64,000 nt of DNA from Emticicia soli (GTDB lineage Bacteria > Bacteroidota > Bacteroidia > Cytophagales > Spirosomataceae), in NCBI RefSeq assembly GCF_037860775.1, contig NZ_JBBEWC010000016.1:46769-110768 (forward strand). Direction: 5' to 3'. The notes below the pieces were generated by a model that saw only the letters and a program-made list of their open reading frames with translations, made no database searches and had not been told where the DNA came from. The position numbers and the translations under genes are program-made. This document shows, piece after piece, positions 24,834 through 33,309 of the stretch; within the stretch, counting starts at the first letter, position 1, and each line of letters opens with the position of its first letter.

Positions 24834-26240
24834 ATGAAAAAGTTCACAATCTCTGTTGGGTTATTTATAATTACATCTATTTGTCCGATTTTAAAACTTA
24901 GTGCTCAGAAAGCAAATCCGGAAGGCCCGGAAGAAAAGTATTTACAAGATTCAGTTAAGGTGCAAAAAGTCTTTTCAAATATCAGTATTCCTTTTGATAT
25001 TTCGATGAATGATATCGAAAGGCAAATCAATGCGTCTATAACGGGACTTATATACGAAGACAACAGTTATACAGACGAAGGAAACGATAATTTTAAATGT
25101 AAGGTCTGGAAAAAATCAAATATTATAATCACTGCAGCTACCAACGATGTATTCGACTTTACAGTGCCTATTAAAGTATGGGCTGAAAAAGGAATAGGTG
25201 CCTTTGGGATTATGAAGTATGTTCCGGTAGAGTTTGAGATGAATTTGAAATTCTCAACCCGATTTACTATCCGACAAGACTGGGTCGTACAAACCTTCAC
25301 TACACCTAACGGATATGAGTGGATAACAAAACCAAAAGTGAATATAGGCTTTGATGTTCCGCTTGATTTTATTGTAGGTAAAATTATTGATAATAACCAT
25401 GCCCGATTTGCGAAGTCGATAGATGATGCAGTAGCAAAGAACCTTACCATAAAACCCTACGTAGTACAGGCATGGAATGCAGCCTTGCAACCTTACCTTG
25501 TTTCGGAAGAATATAGAACCTGGGTGAAGATTACGCCATTAGAGATTTATATGACTCCGCTGGTTACAGTTGGTAGAAACGTAAAATCTGTTTTGGGCCT
25601 TAAAGGTTATACAGAAACCATTACAGGCGAGAAACCATTAGCGCCTTTGGCTGTAAATACTGTGCCTAACCTTAAACTAGTATCTTCTATTCCGAATGAT
25701 TTTCAGGTGGGCTTAATGAGTGATGTGCCATTTGTTGAAGCTGCTGCGGTTGCAAAAAAAATGTTTATAGGCCAGACCTATGATTTCAGAGATGGTAAAT
25801 ATAAAATCGAAATTACAGATTTAGATATTTATGGGAGTAATGAATTTCTTGTGATTAAAGCCGGTATCAAAGGAAGTCTGAAAGGAACAATTTTTATCAA
25901 AGGTATTCCGGTGTATAGTCCGGCCAGAAAAAGTATTGTTTTAAGTAATACACAGTTTGATATAAAGACAAAGAATATTCTGGCCAAAGCAGCAGCTTGG
26001 CTTCTGGAAGGTAAAATGGTGAAGATGATGGAAGAAGAGTATGGCCTACCGGTAGATGAACTATTAGGCTATGCCAAACAAAATGTTGAAGCTGCAATGA
26101 ATAGCGAATACAGAAAAGGAGTAAAGCTGAGTGGAAAGATCGAAAGCATTTTGCCGGATAAAGTTTACCTTACTCCATCAAGCCTAGTGGCTGTTGTACT
26201 AGCCAAAGGTAAAGTTGATTTGAAAGTTGATGGCCTGTGA
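24834..26240 (+). CDS. DUF4403 family secreted protein
   Basis: This protein is 468 aa from the ATG at 24834, which begins a signal peptide (MKKFTISVGLFIITS, cleaved near LSAQ). The mature part has duplicated beta-rich halves with the SIPFDISMNDIERQIN segment and several ITxLDIYxSNEFLVIKAGIKG-like strands, fitting DUF4403, a lipid-binding-like (TULIP/BPI-type) fold by inference. It is probably periplasmic or outer-membrane-associated. It follows the DUF2027-Smr gene by 72 nt. Confidence 0.75.
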   Translation: MKKFTISVGLFIITSICPILKLSAQKANPEGPEEKYLQDSVKVQKVFSNISIPFDISMNDIERQINASITGLIYEDNSYTDEGNDNFKCKVWKKSNIIITAATNDVFDFTVPIKVWAEKGIGAFGIMKYVPVEFEMNLKFSTRFTIRQDWVVQTFTTPNGYEWITKPKVNIGFDVPLDFIVGKIIDNNHARFAKSIDDAVAKNLTIKPYVVQAWNAALQPYLVSEEYRTWVKITPLEIYMTPLVTVGRNVKSVLGLKGYTETITGEKPLAPLAVNTVPNLKLVSSIPNDFQVGLMSDVPFVEAAAVAKKMFIGQTYDFRDGKYKIEITDLDIYGSNEFLVIKAGIKGSLKGTIFIKGIPVYSPARKSIVLSNTQFDIKTKNILAKAAAWLLEGKMVKMMEEEYGLPVDELLGYAKQNVEAAMNSEYRKGVKLSGKIESILPDKVYLTPSSLVAVVLAKGKVDLKVDGL

Positions 26241-26339
26241 TATTCGTATAATAATTAAATACTTATTGCTTAGCGAAGTTTTAATCGTATCCGTTTAATC
26301 AGTATAAAAATTATTAAGTGGTAGTATTGTTAAAAAGTG

Positions 26340-26370
26340 TTGCATCATAAATAGGTAGTGCCTATTTTTG
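26340..26370 (+). promoter_or_regulatory. Promoter of rnpB
   Basis: TTGCAT at 26340-26345, a 17-bp spacer and TATTTTTG at 26363-26370 form a consensus promoter. The predicted start of transcription, about six bases downstream, coincides with the 5' strand of P1 of the RNase P RNA. Confidence 0.85.
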
Positions 26371-26375
26371 TGACA

Positions 26376-26790
26376 AGAAAAAGTAAGCTGTCTTATCGCT
26401 GCTTTAAGGGGAAACCCGATGAAGTTGAGGAAAGTCCGAACAGTGCAGAGCGTCATGCTACCTAACGGGTAGGGGATAATTAAGAGATTGATTATCTACA
26501 GCCAGTGCCACAGAAAATATACCGCCTTAGGGTAAGGGTGAAAAGGTAGAGTAAGAGACTACCGCTTGTTTGGTGACAAACAAGGCATGGTAAACCTCAT
26601 GAACTGAAAGATCAAATAAACCGACAAAAGCAATCTTATGATTGTTTAAAAGGCTGCTCGCTTGAGTCGGAGGGTAGATTGATAGAAATAATAGGCGACT
26701 ATTGTTCCAGATAAATGATAAGACCTTGATGCATATCTTTCGGGATAAGCATTAAGAGACAGAATTCGGCTTATAGGCTTGCTTCTTCTT
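26376..26790 (+). ncRNA. rnpB: RNase P RNA (bacterial type)
   Basis: The universally conserved elements are present: GAGGAAAGTCCGAACA near 26428 (CR-I), ACAGAAAATATACCGCC-like P4/J regions near 26510, AAGGGTGAAAAGGTAGAGTAAGAG-type core near 26535 and AGAATTCGGCTTATAGG near 26761 (CR-V and the P4 strand). The 5' strand (26375-26388) pairs with GCTTGCTTCTTCTT at 26777-26790 to close P1, setting the ends to within a few bases. It is the catalytic RNA that removes tRNA 5' leaders. Confidence 0.95.
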
Positions 26791-26854
26791 ATTTATATTT
26801 TTTTGATAGCTAGCATACATATCCATTTGTGTGCCTAAATACATATTATTTTAT

Positions 26855-26893
26855 AAAAAACCTCGTGAAAGTTTGATTTCATGAGGTTTTTTT
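26855..26893. terminator. Hairpin terminator downstream of rnpB
   Basis: A 16-bp stem (26855-26870 with 26877-26892, one G-T pair) with a 6-nt loop ends in a T run. It overlaps the -33 box of the rpsP promoter, so terminator and promoter share DNA. Confidence 0.7.
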
Positions 26894-26902
26894 ATAATTT
26901 TG
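26873..26902 (+). promoter_or_regulatory. Promoter of the rpsP operon
   Basis: TTGATT at 26873-26878, a 16-bp spacer and TAATTTTG at 26895-26902 lie 54 nt before rpsP. Confidence 0.75.
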
Positions 26903-26955
26903 CAATCCCAAAAAATGCGGAAAGGGGACGGGTTCCCCATTAAAAAACAAAAACA

Positions 26956-27498
26956 ATGGCAGTTAAAATCAGATTAGCAAAAAGAGGACGTAAGAAAGCA
27001 CCATTATACGATATAGTGGTAGCTGACGCTCGCTCACCACGTGATGGTAAGTTTATTGAGAAATTGGGTCAGTATAATCCTCAATCTACCCCGGCGGGTA
27101 TTACTTTAAAAGACGAAAGAGCTTTGTATTGGTTAATGGTTGGTGCTGAACCAACAGATACAACTCGCAAAATTTTGTCTGTAAAAGGTATATTGTTTAA
27201 AAAACACTTACAAATTGGTGTTGACAAAGGTGCTATTACGCAAGAAGTAGCAGATGCACGTTTCGAGTCATGGTCGAAAGACAAACAAGAAAAACGTGAG
27301 TCTAGAATTGCTAAGCTTACAGAAGGTAAAGATGCTATCAAGAAAGCAGCATTTGAAGTAGAGCGTAAAAAACGTACTGATATGGAAGCTGCTAAACAAA
27401 AAGCAGAAGCTGAGGCAGCTGCCGCGGCTGCAGCAGCAGAGGCGCCAACTGAAGAAGCTCCAGCAGCAGAATCTACAGAAGAAACAGCAGAAGCATAA
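26956..27498 (+). CDS. rpsP: 30S ribosomal protein S16 with C-terminal Ala/Glu-rich tail
   Basis: Residues 1-85 are canonical S16 (VKIRLAKRGRKKAPLYDIVV, DGKFIEKLGQYNP, ERALYWLMVGAEPTDT). S16 is usually 80-95 aa; here a further 90 residues form a charged helix and a tail rich in Ala and Glu (QKAEAEAAAAAAAAEAPTEE-like). Such extensions occur in Bacteroidota and their role is unknown. It is first in the rpsP-rimM-trmD cluster, with an attenuator-like hairpin after it. Confidence 0.95.
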   Translation: MAVKIRLAKRGRKKAPLYDIVVADARSPRDGKFIEKLGQYNPQSTPAGITLKDERALYWLMVGAEPTDTTRKILSVKGILFKKHLQIGVDKGAITQEVADARFESWSKDKQEKRESRIAKLTEGKDAIKKAAFEVERKKRTDMEAAKQKAEAEAAAAAAAAEAPTEEAPAAESTEETAEA

Positions 27499-27541
27499 TC
27501 AAGACCTAAGTGTTTGGATTAATAATCTAAATGGAACAATA

Positions 27542-27572
27542 AAAAATCCTCGCCCCAAAAGCGAGGATTTTT
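27542..27572 (+). terminator. Attenuator/terminator between rpsP and rimM
   Basis: AAAAATCCTCGC pairs perfectly with GCGAGGATTTTT around a 7-nt loop, 21 nt before rimM. It would let rpsP be made in excess over rimM and trmD. Confidence 0.8.
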
Positions 27573-27592
27573 ATATTGAAACAAATAAAGCT

Positions 27593-28168
27593 ATGAATAA
27601 AGAGGATTGTTACCTATTGGGAAAAATAACCAAGACCCACGGTCTTAAGGGAGAATTGGCTATCTGGCTGGATGTTGATTATCCGGAAGATTATGAAGAG
27701 CTAGATTCTGTGCTATTAGAAGTAAAAGGACAGCTGGTTCCTCATTTTGTAGAAGAGATACAGATTAGACCTAATAAGTCTATTATAAAGTTTGAAGATA
27801 TTGATACTATTGAAGAAGCTCAGAAACTGGTAAATTGTGATATTTATCTTCCAGACGATAATTTACCGGAGCTAGAAGACGACGACCAGTTCTATTACCA
27901 TGAAATTATTGATTTTGATGTGATAGATGAAGAAAAAGGTAAATTGGGGAAAGTACTGGCTGTTTATACATCTGAGAGACAAGACCTGATTGCAATGCAA
28001 TATGAAGGAAAAGAGATATTGATTCCGATTGATGATGACATTGTAAAGACTGTAAATAGAGAGAAAAAAGAACTTTATACGCATCTGCCAAATGGCTTGT
28101 TAGAAGTGTACTTGGAAGAGAATACTTCGCAAGAACCAGATGATGCCGATGACTCTGAATCTATGTAA
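27593..28168 (+). CDS. rimM: Ribosome maturation factor RimM
   Basis: At 191 aa it has the N-terminal RimM barrel (GKITKTHGLKGELAIWL) and the C-terminal PRC-type barrel (FYYHEIIDFDVIDEEKGKLGKV, EILIPIDDDIVKTV), with an acidic tail. It assists 16S rRNA processing and S19 binding in the 30S head. It lies 5 nt before trmD, a standard gene order. Confidence 0.95.
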   Translation: MNKEDCYLLGKITKTHGLKGELAIWLDVDYPEDYEELDSVLLEVKGQLVPHFVEEIQIRPNKSIIKFEDIDTIEEAQKLVNCDIYLPDDNLPELEDDDQFYYHEIIDFDVIDEEKGKLGKVLAVYTSERQDLIAMQYEGKEILIPIDDDIVKTVNREKKELYTHLPNGLLEVYLEENTSQEPDDADDSESM

Positions 28169-28173
28169 GTAAA

Positions 28174-28896
28174 ATGGCAATAGATACACAAATAAATACC
28201 GAGCAATTGAGCGAAAATGGGATTCGTATAGATATTATTTCATGCGTGCCTCGTTTATTAGATAGCTATTTCGACCATTCAATTCTGAAACGAGCGAAAG
28301 ATGCTGGTCTTGCAGAGGTTGTTATTCATGACCTTAGAGACTATTCTGAAAATAAACACCGCCAGGTTGATGACTATGCTTTTGGTGGAGGTGCAGGAAT
28401 GGTATTGGGTATTGAGCCAATTGCTAAATGTATTCGTTATTTGCAGTCGTTCAGAAATTACGATGAAATCATTTATATGACACCCGATGGCGATGTGTTC
28501 GAACAGAAGACAGCTAATCGTTTGTCGATGACCAGAAATCTGATAATATTATGTGGACATTATAAGGGCATCGATGAGCGAGTAAGAGAGCATTTTATTA
28601 CAAAAGAAATTTCAATTGGCGATTATGTATTATCAGGCGGAGAACTACCCGCAGCCGTTGTTTCTGATGCTATTATAAGGTTAATTCCAGGAGTATTGAA
28701 CGATGAAACATCAGCTTTAACAGATTCGTTTCAGGATAATTTGTTGGCACCGCCGGTTTATACTCGCCCAGCCGATTTTGAAGGTTTAACAGTACCGGAA
28801 GTTTTACTGTCAGGCCATGAGAAAAAAATAAACGATTGGCGTCTGGAGCAATCTATTAAGCGTACACAACAACGCCGACCTGATTTATTGAAATAG
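28174..28896 (+). CDS. trmD: tRNA (guanine37-N1)-methyltransferase TrmD
   Basis: At 240 aa it shows the SPOUT trefoil-knot motifs: RQVDDYAFGGGAGMVLGIEPI, IILCGHYKGIDERVREHF and SIGDYVLSGGELPAAVV. The C-terminal helix bundle ends with the usual R-E-Q-like segment (DWRLEQSIKRTQQRRPDL). It forms m1G37 in tRNAs, preventing frameshifts. Confidence 0.96.
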   Translation: MAIDTQINTEQLSENGIRIDIISCVPRLLDSYFDHSILKRAKDAGLAEVVIHDLRDYSENKHRQVDDYAFGGGAGMVLGIEPIAKCIRYLQSFRNYDEIIYMTPDGDVFEQKTANRLSMTRNLIILCGHYKGIDERVREHFITKEISIGDYVLSGGELPAAVVSDAIIRLIPGVLNDETSALTDSFQDNLLAPPVYTRPADFEGLTVPEVLLSGHEKKINDWRLEQSIKRTQQRRPDLLK

Positions 28897-28915
28897 TTTT
28901 TGGCTTTACTACAAA

Positions 28916-28936
28916 TGGCCTCTATCCAAGAGGCCA
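28916..28936 (+). terminator. Weak hairpin after trmD
   Basis: TGGCCTCT pairs with AGAGGCCA around a 5-nt loop, 20 nt after the trmD stop, but only a short AT stretch follows. Confidence 0.4.
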
Positions 28937-29153
28937 CATTTATCCTTTCTCAGTTTTGTATAAGAATCTTATTTATTTTGGGTAATTTGTTCTACATTAT
29001 TTATTCTAAAAATCAATAAAATCTATTTTGGGCCTATGGCTCATTTTTTTTGCCTGTAGGTGTAGGTTTAACAGAATGCTTATAGAGCAAAAATAAAATT
29101 GCTATCACCTAGTAAATAATTAATATCCATAATAACTTAAATATTTTTAAACC

Positions 29154-29483
29154 ATGAAAAAGAACATCTGTTTTCCGCTTGCAGCCTTTGTTTTAGCTCT
29201 ATTTATGAGTATTAATGTAAGTGCTGCTAATCCAACAACCGCTACAGAAGCCCCAGCCAAAATTGCAGAGAAAGAAAAAGTTGAGTCTGCAGAAGCTAAA
29301 GCTATTATGGCAAGGCTAGAAGAGATTAAAGCAATGGATAAGTCAGAAATGACATCAAAAGAAAAACGACAATTACGTAAAGAGGTAAGAACTCTTAAAA
29401 CACAAATGGCTCAGCTTGGTGGCGGCGTATATATATCAGCCGGGGCTTTGATCGTTATTCTACTCTTAATTCTTTTATTGTAA
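29154..29483 (+). CDS. Small secreted/membrane protein with charged helix
   Basis: This 109-aa protein has a signal peptide (MKKNICFPLAAFVLALFMSI, cleaved near VSAA), a highly charged, probably coiled-coil helix (residues about 36-85, with KEKVESAEAKAIMARLEEIK), and a very hydrophobic C-terminal segment ending LIVILLLILLL. I do not recognise a named family. It would be anchored in the inner membrane with the helix in the periplasm. Confidence 0.7.
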   Translation: MKKNICFPLAAFVLALFMSINVSAANPTTATEAPAKIAEKEKVESAEAKAIMARLEEIKAMDKSEMTSKEKRQLRKEVRTLKTQMAQLGGGVYISAGALIVILLLILLL

Positions 29484-29509
29484 TAAATTACACTTAAAAG
29501 CACAATACT

Positions 29510-29887
29510 ATGGAAACTAGTCGAAACCCCAAAGGGAGAAAGAAAGAAGAAGCCGAAGCTGAATTTCCTGGCTATCCTTTATATCCTGCTTCAGAAGATA
29601 TTTATAGCAAAGGTATTAAAGAAGACAATGTTAATCCCGAAGATGTAAGTACCTCGAAGGAGCCAAATGATAAAAAAGGGGATGAATGGAATGAGGGTGA
29701 TTATGCTCACCGGAGTACCGGAGAAGACTTAGATATACCCGGCTCTGAGTATGATGATGAAGCCGAAGAGATAGGAATGGAGGACGAGGAGAATAACTAC
29801 TATAGTTTAGGCGGAGATAATCATTCTGATTTGGAAGAGACAAATAGCGATTTATTGGAAGATGATTCAGACTCTGACGACCAGTAA
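29510..29887 (+). CDS. Acidic hypothetical protein
   Basis: This 125-aa protein is strongly acidic, rich in Glu, Asp, Ser and Asn, with no predicted fold or export signal (start METSRNPKGRKKEEAEAEF). The C-terminal 60 residues are almost all acidic or polar (DDEAEEIGMEDEENNYYSLG). It is probably disordered. It lies 26 nt after the previous gene, so likely co-transcribed. The family is unrecognised. Confidence 0.6.
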   Translation: METSRNPKGRKKEEAEAEFPGYPLYPASEDIYSKGIKEDNVNPEDVSTSKEPNDKKGDEWNEGDYAHRSTGEDLDIPGSEYDDEAEEIGMEDEENNYYSLGGDNHSDLEETNSDLLEDDSDSDDQ

Positions 29888-29935
29888 AGCATATATTATA
29901 ATTGATTTGTGTACTGAAGTGCCAGGTCAAAATAA

Positions 29936-30241
29936 ATGAAAGACATGGAAAAGATTAAAAAAATATTCCTGTTCGGAATATTAATTCCGATAGGATTAGC
30001 CAGTTGCTCAGGCGAGATTGTTACTACGCCACCGCCTGTAGCGGTAGTTGAGACAGTACCTGCACCGCCGCGTCCTGATTATGTCTGGATTCCTGGGTAT
30101 TATACTTCCAGAGGAGGCGTTTATACCTGGCGAAACGGATATTACAAGCCAGCACCTCGCTATAGAAAAGTATGGGTACCTAGTAGATATGTAAAAACAT
30201 CGAGAGGATACGCATACAGAAGAGGGTACTGGAGAAGATAA
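29936..30241 (+). CDS. YXWGXW-type small lipoprotein
   Basis: This 101-aa protein has a lipoprotein signal with LASC (Cys about residue 24). After a Pro/Val linker come aromatic-basic repeats of the YXWGXW kind: YVWIPGYY, GVYTWRNGYY, KVWVPSRYV and YAYRRGYW. The mature part is rich in Tyr, Trp and Arg. Members are outer-membrane or surface lipoproteins without a known activity. A start three codons later (MEKIKK) is equally possible. Confidence 0.75.
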   Translation: MKDMEKIKKIFLFGILIPIGLASCSGEIVTTPPPVAVVETVPAPPRPDYVWIPGYYTSRGGVYTWRNGYYKPAPRYRKVWVPSRYVKTSRGYAYRRGYWRR

Positions 30242-30262
30242 ACTTCGATAAAAACAAAATTT

Positions 30263-30315
30263 GGCTTAGGACTCAGTATCTTAATTTTTAGGAGCTGACT
30301 CTTAAGCCTTTTTTA
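30263..30315 (+). terminator. Terminator after the small lipoprotein gene
   Basis: GGCTTAGGACTCAG pairs with CTGACTCTTAAGCC (two mismatches) and is followed by TTTTTTA. Confidence 0.6.
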
Positions 30316-30440
30316 TTGGGGTATATTCTTAATATTATTTTTATGTATTGTCTTATAAAATGTATTTTACTTTTTAAAAATACATTTCGTATAAAAATAA
30401 TTATACGCCACTGCTTTTAAGATATTAATGTTCAAAACCC

Positions 30441-30471
30441 TTGTTAGTCTATTATAAATTTATTATTTTTG
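30441..30471 (+). promoter_or_regulatory. Promoter of gyrA
   Basis: TTGTTA at 30441-30446, a 17-bp spacer and TATTTTTG at 30464-30471. Confidence 0.75.
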
Positions 30472-30553
30472 TATAACTACTATTAAAAATAGTGCAACGA
30501 TATAGTTAAATAATTATATTTATCCTTCTAAAAAAAAGTAAATTTTAAGGCTA

Positions 30554-33193
30554 ATGGCTGAGGAAACAGAAAATCTAATCCCAGAATCTTCCAACAACGG
30601 CACAATTATCCCAATCAACATCGAAGACGAAATGCGTGGCGCATACATTGATTACTCAATGTCTGTTATTATTTCACGTGCTCTACCTGATGTTAGAGAT
30701 GGACTGAAACCCGTTCACCGCCGTGTATTGTACGGTATGGCAGAACTTGGCGTGTATCACAATCGCCCTTATAAAAAATCAGCTCGTATAGTAGGAGAGG
30801 TGCTTGGTAAATACCACCCTCATGGAGATGCATCAGTATACGATACCATGGTACGTATGGCTCAGGAATGGTCGCTTCGCTACACACTGGTAGATGGCCA
30901 GGGTAACTTTGGCTCAATAGATGGAGATTCACCTGCGGCAATGCGTTATACAGAGGCACGTTTGAAACGTATAGCTGAAGAGTTATTGTCTGATATTAAT
31001 AAAGAAACTGTTGATTTCCAGCCAAACTTTGATGACTCCCTAGAAGAACCCTCAGTAATGCCCGGAAAAATACCTAATTTATTACTTAATGGTTCTGCCG
31101 GTATTGCTGTTGGTATGGCTACTAATATGGCTCCACATAACCTATCAGAAGTAGTAGATGGTATTACGGCATATATAGATAACCAGGAGATTACTGTAGA
31201 AGATCTAATGCAGTATGTCAAAGCTCCTGATTTTCCTACGGGAGCAATCATCTATGGTTATAGTGGTGTAAAATCGGCATTTGAAACAGGTAGAGGGCGT
31301 ATAGTTCTTCGTTCGGTAGCTAATTTTGAAGTATCAAAAACTGGTAAAGACCAGATTGTTGTTACGGAAATCCCTTATATGGTTAATAAGGCCATGATGA
31401 TTGAAAAAACAGCCCAGTTGATTAACGAGAAGAAAATCGAAGGGATTTCGGATATCAGAGATGAGTCAGACAGAGAAGGTATGCGTATCGTATATGACCT
31501 ACGTAAAGACGCTGTGCCAAATGTTGTATTAAATAATCTGTATAAGTATACACAGCTTCAATCTTCTTTCAGTATTAACAACGTAGCGCTTGTAAAAGGA
31601 CGCCCGGTAACGTTGAACCTGAAAGATATGATTCGTTACTATGTAGAGCACCGCCTGGAAATCGTTACAAGACGTACACTATTTGATCTCAAGGAAGCAG
31701 AGAAAAGGGCCCATATCTTAATAGGTCTATTAATTGCGCTTGACTATATAGATGCAGTTATTACACTCATCCGTAGATCGAAAGATGCTGATGAAGCAAG
31801 AAGTGGTTTGATGCAGGGAGATTTCATGACTGCTAAAGAGAAAGAAGAGTTTTTAACAGTTGGTTTAAAACGTCTTCAGATAGCAGATGCCTTTATAGCT
31901 GAATCAGAAAACGGAAACATTCTAAGCGAAATACAGGCAAAAGCTATCCTGGATATGCGTTTGCAACGTTTGGTAGGCTTAGAGAGAGATAAGATAAATG
32001 CTGAGTTTGAAGAAATCAAAAATCTTATTGATGATTTGCGTTCCATTTTAGCTTCTGAAGAAAGAAAGCGCACAATCATCAAAGATGAGTTGGCTGAATT
32101 AAAAGCTCGTTATGGTGATGAAAGACGTTCGAAAATTGAAATGGCTGCCGGAGAATTCAGTATAGAAGATATGATTCCTGATGACGAAATGCTTGTTACT
32201 ATTTCGCATCAAGGTTATATCAAACGTACGGCTTTACAAGAATACAGAACACAAGGAAGAGGAGGTACAGGTTCTAGAGGAGTCAAAACCAAGGACGAAG
32301 ATTATACGGAACATTTATTTGCAGCTACGAACCATAACTACCTATTGTTCTTTACAAAAAAAGGAAAGCTTTATTGGTTGAGAGTATTTGAAATCCCTGA
32401 AGGAAGCAAAACTGCAAAAGGACGTGCTATTCAGAACTTAATCAACATTGAGTCTGACGATAAAATACAAGCGGTTTTAAATGTAACTACGCTTACTGAC
32501 GAAGACTATATCAATAACAATTATATAGTAATGTGTACAGAAGATGGTACTGTAAAGAAAACTCTCTTAGAAGCTTATTCTCGTCCACGTCAGGGAGGTA
32601 TCATAGCTATTAATATCAACGAAGGAGACAACCTTTTAGACGTAGCACTTACCAACGGAGATAACAATATAGTAATAGCCGCTAAGAACGGTAAAGTAGT
32701 GCGTTTCCATGAGTCGGGCACACGCCCTATGGGCCGTACAGCTACAGGAGTTAGGGGTATTAGTCTTGAAGAAGGAGATAAAGTGATTGGTATGGTATGT
32801 GTTTCAAGAGCTGATACGCAATTGCTTGTAGTATCTGAAAAAGGCTATGGTAAACGTTCTGATATAGAAGACTACCGAATTACCTCAAGAGGTGCTAAAG
32901 GTGTTAAGACACTTAATATTACAGATAAAACAGGCACTTTGGTGGCTATTAAAGAAGTTACGGATGATGACGACTTAATGATTATCACGAAAAACGGAAT
33001 AGCTATCCGCATCAAAGTGTCTGATTTAAGAGTAATGGGCCGAAATACACAAGGAGTACGTTTGATTCGTATGAACGAATCGAATGGAATCGCTTCTGTT
33101 ACGCGTATTATCCGTGAAGAAGAAGAGGAAGAAACAAATGGAACTGGAGATAATACCGAAGCATCAACCGAGGTAGAACCGATAGTAGAGTAG
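30554..33193 (+). CDS. gyrA: DNA gyrase subunit A
   Basis: This 879-aa protein carries the breakage-reunion domain with catalytic Tyr132 in AAMRYTEARL, and the C-terminal beta-pinwheel with a GyrA-box-like QGRGGTG, supporting gyrase rather than topoisomerase IV. With GyrB it introduces negative supercoils. In the quinolone-contact helix (GDASVYDTMVRMAQ) the position equivalent to E. coli Ser83 is Ala93, as in mycobacteria, while the Asp87 equivalent is kept (Asp97). The C-terminus ends in an acidic tail, as usual for this subunit. Confidence 0.94.
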   Translation: MAEETENLIPESSNNGTIIPINIEDEMRGAYIDYSMSVIISRALPDVRDGLKPVHRRVLYGMAELGVYHNRPYKKSARIVGEVLGKYHPHGDASVYDTMVRMAQEWSLRYTLVDGQGNFGSIDGDSPAAMRYTEARLKRIAEELLSDINKETVDFQPNFDDSLEEPSVMPGKIPNLLLNGSAGIAVGMATNMAPHNLSEVVDGITAYIDNQEITVEDLMQYVKAPDFPTGAIIYGYSGVKSAFETGRGRIVLRSVANFEVSKTGKDQIVVTEIPYMVNKAMMIEKTAQLINEKKIEGISDIRDESDREGMRIVYDLRKDAVPNVVLNNLYKYTQLQSSFSINNVALVKGRPVTLNLKDMIRYYVEHRLEIVTRRTLFDLKEAEKRAHILIGLLIALDYIDAVITLIRRSKDADEARSGLMQGDFMTAKEKEEFLTVGLKRLQIADAFIAESENGNILSEIQAKAILDMRLQRLVGLERDKINAEFEEIKNLIDDLRSILASEERKRTIIKDELAELKARYGDERRSKIEMAAGEFSIEDMIPDDEMLVTISHQGYIKRTALQEYRTQGRGGTGSRGVKTKDEDYTEHLFAATNHNYLLFFTKKGKLYWLRVFEIPEGSKTAKGRAIQNLINIESDDKIQAVLNVTTLTDEDYINNNYIVMCTEDGTVKKTLLEAYSRPRQGGIIAININEGDNLLDVALTNGDNNIVIAAKNGKVVRFHESGTRPMGRTATGVRGISLEEGDKVIGMVCVSRADTQLLVVSEKGYGKRSDIEDYRITSRGAKGVKTLNITDKTGTLVAIKEVTDDDDLMIITKNGIAIRIKVSDLRVMGRNTQGVRLIRMNESNGIASVTRIIREEEEEETNGTGDNTEASTEVEPIVE

Positions 33194-33309
33194 GGGAGTA
33201 CGTAGAAAAAAAATGTTAATCCTTTGTTAATTTCCCGAAAATACATACTTTTCGGGAAATAATATTGTCTAACCCTAAACGTTTAAGTATTTTAAAAATC
33301 AACTAAAAT

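Larger units (their letters stand above)
30242..30553. other. Intergenic region with terminator and gyrA promoter
   Basis: The hairpin at 30263-30315 and the promoter at 30441-30471 account for its visible content. The gyrA leader is about 77 nt. Confidence 0.6.
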
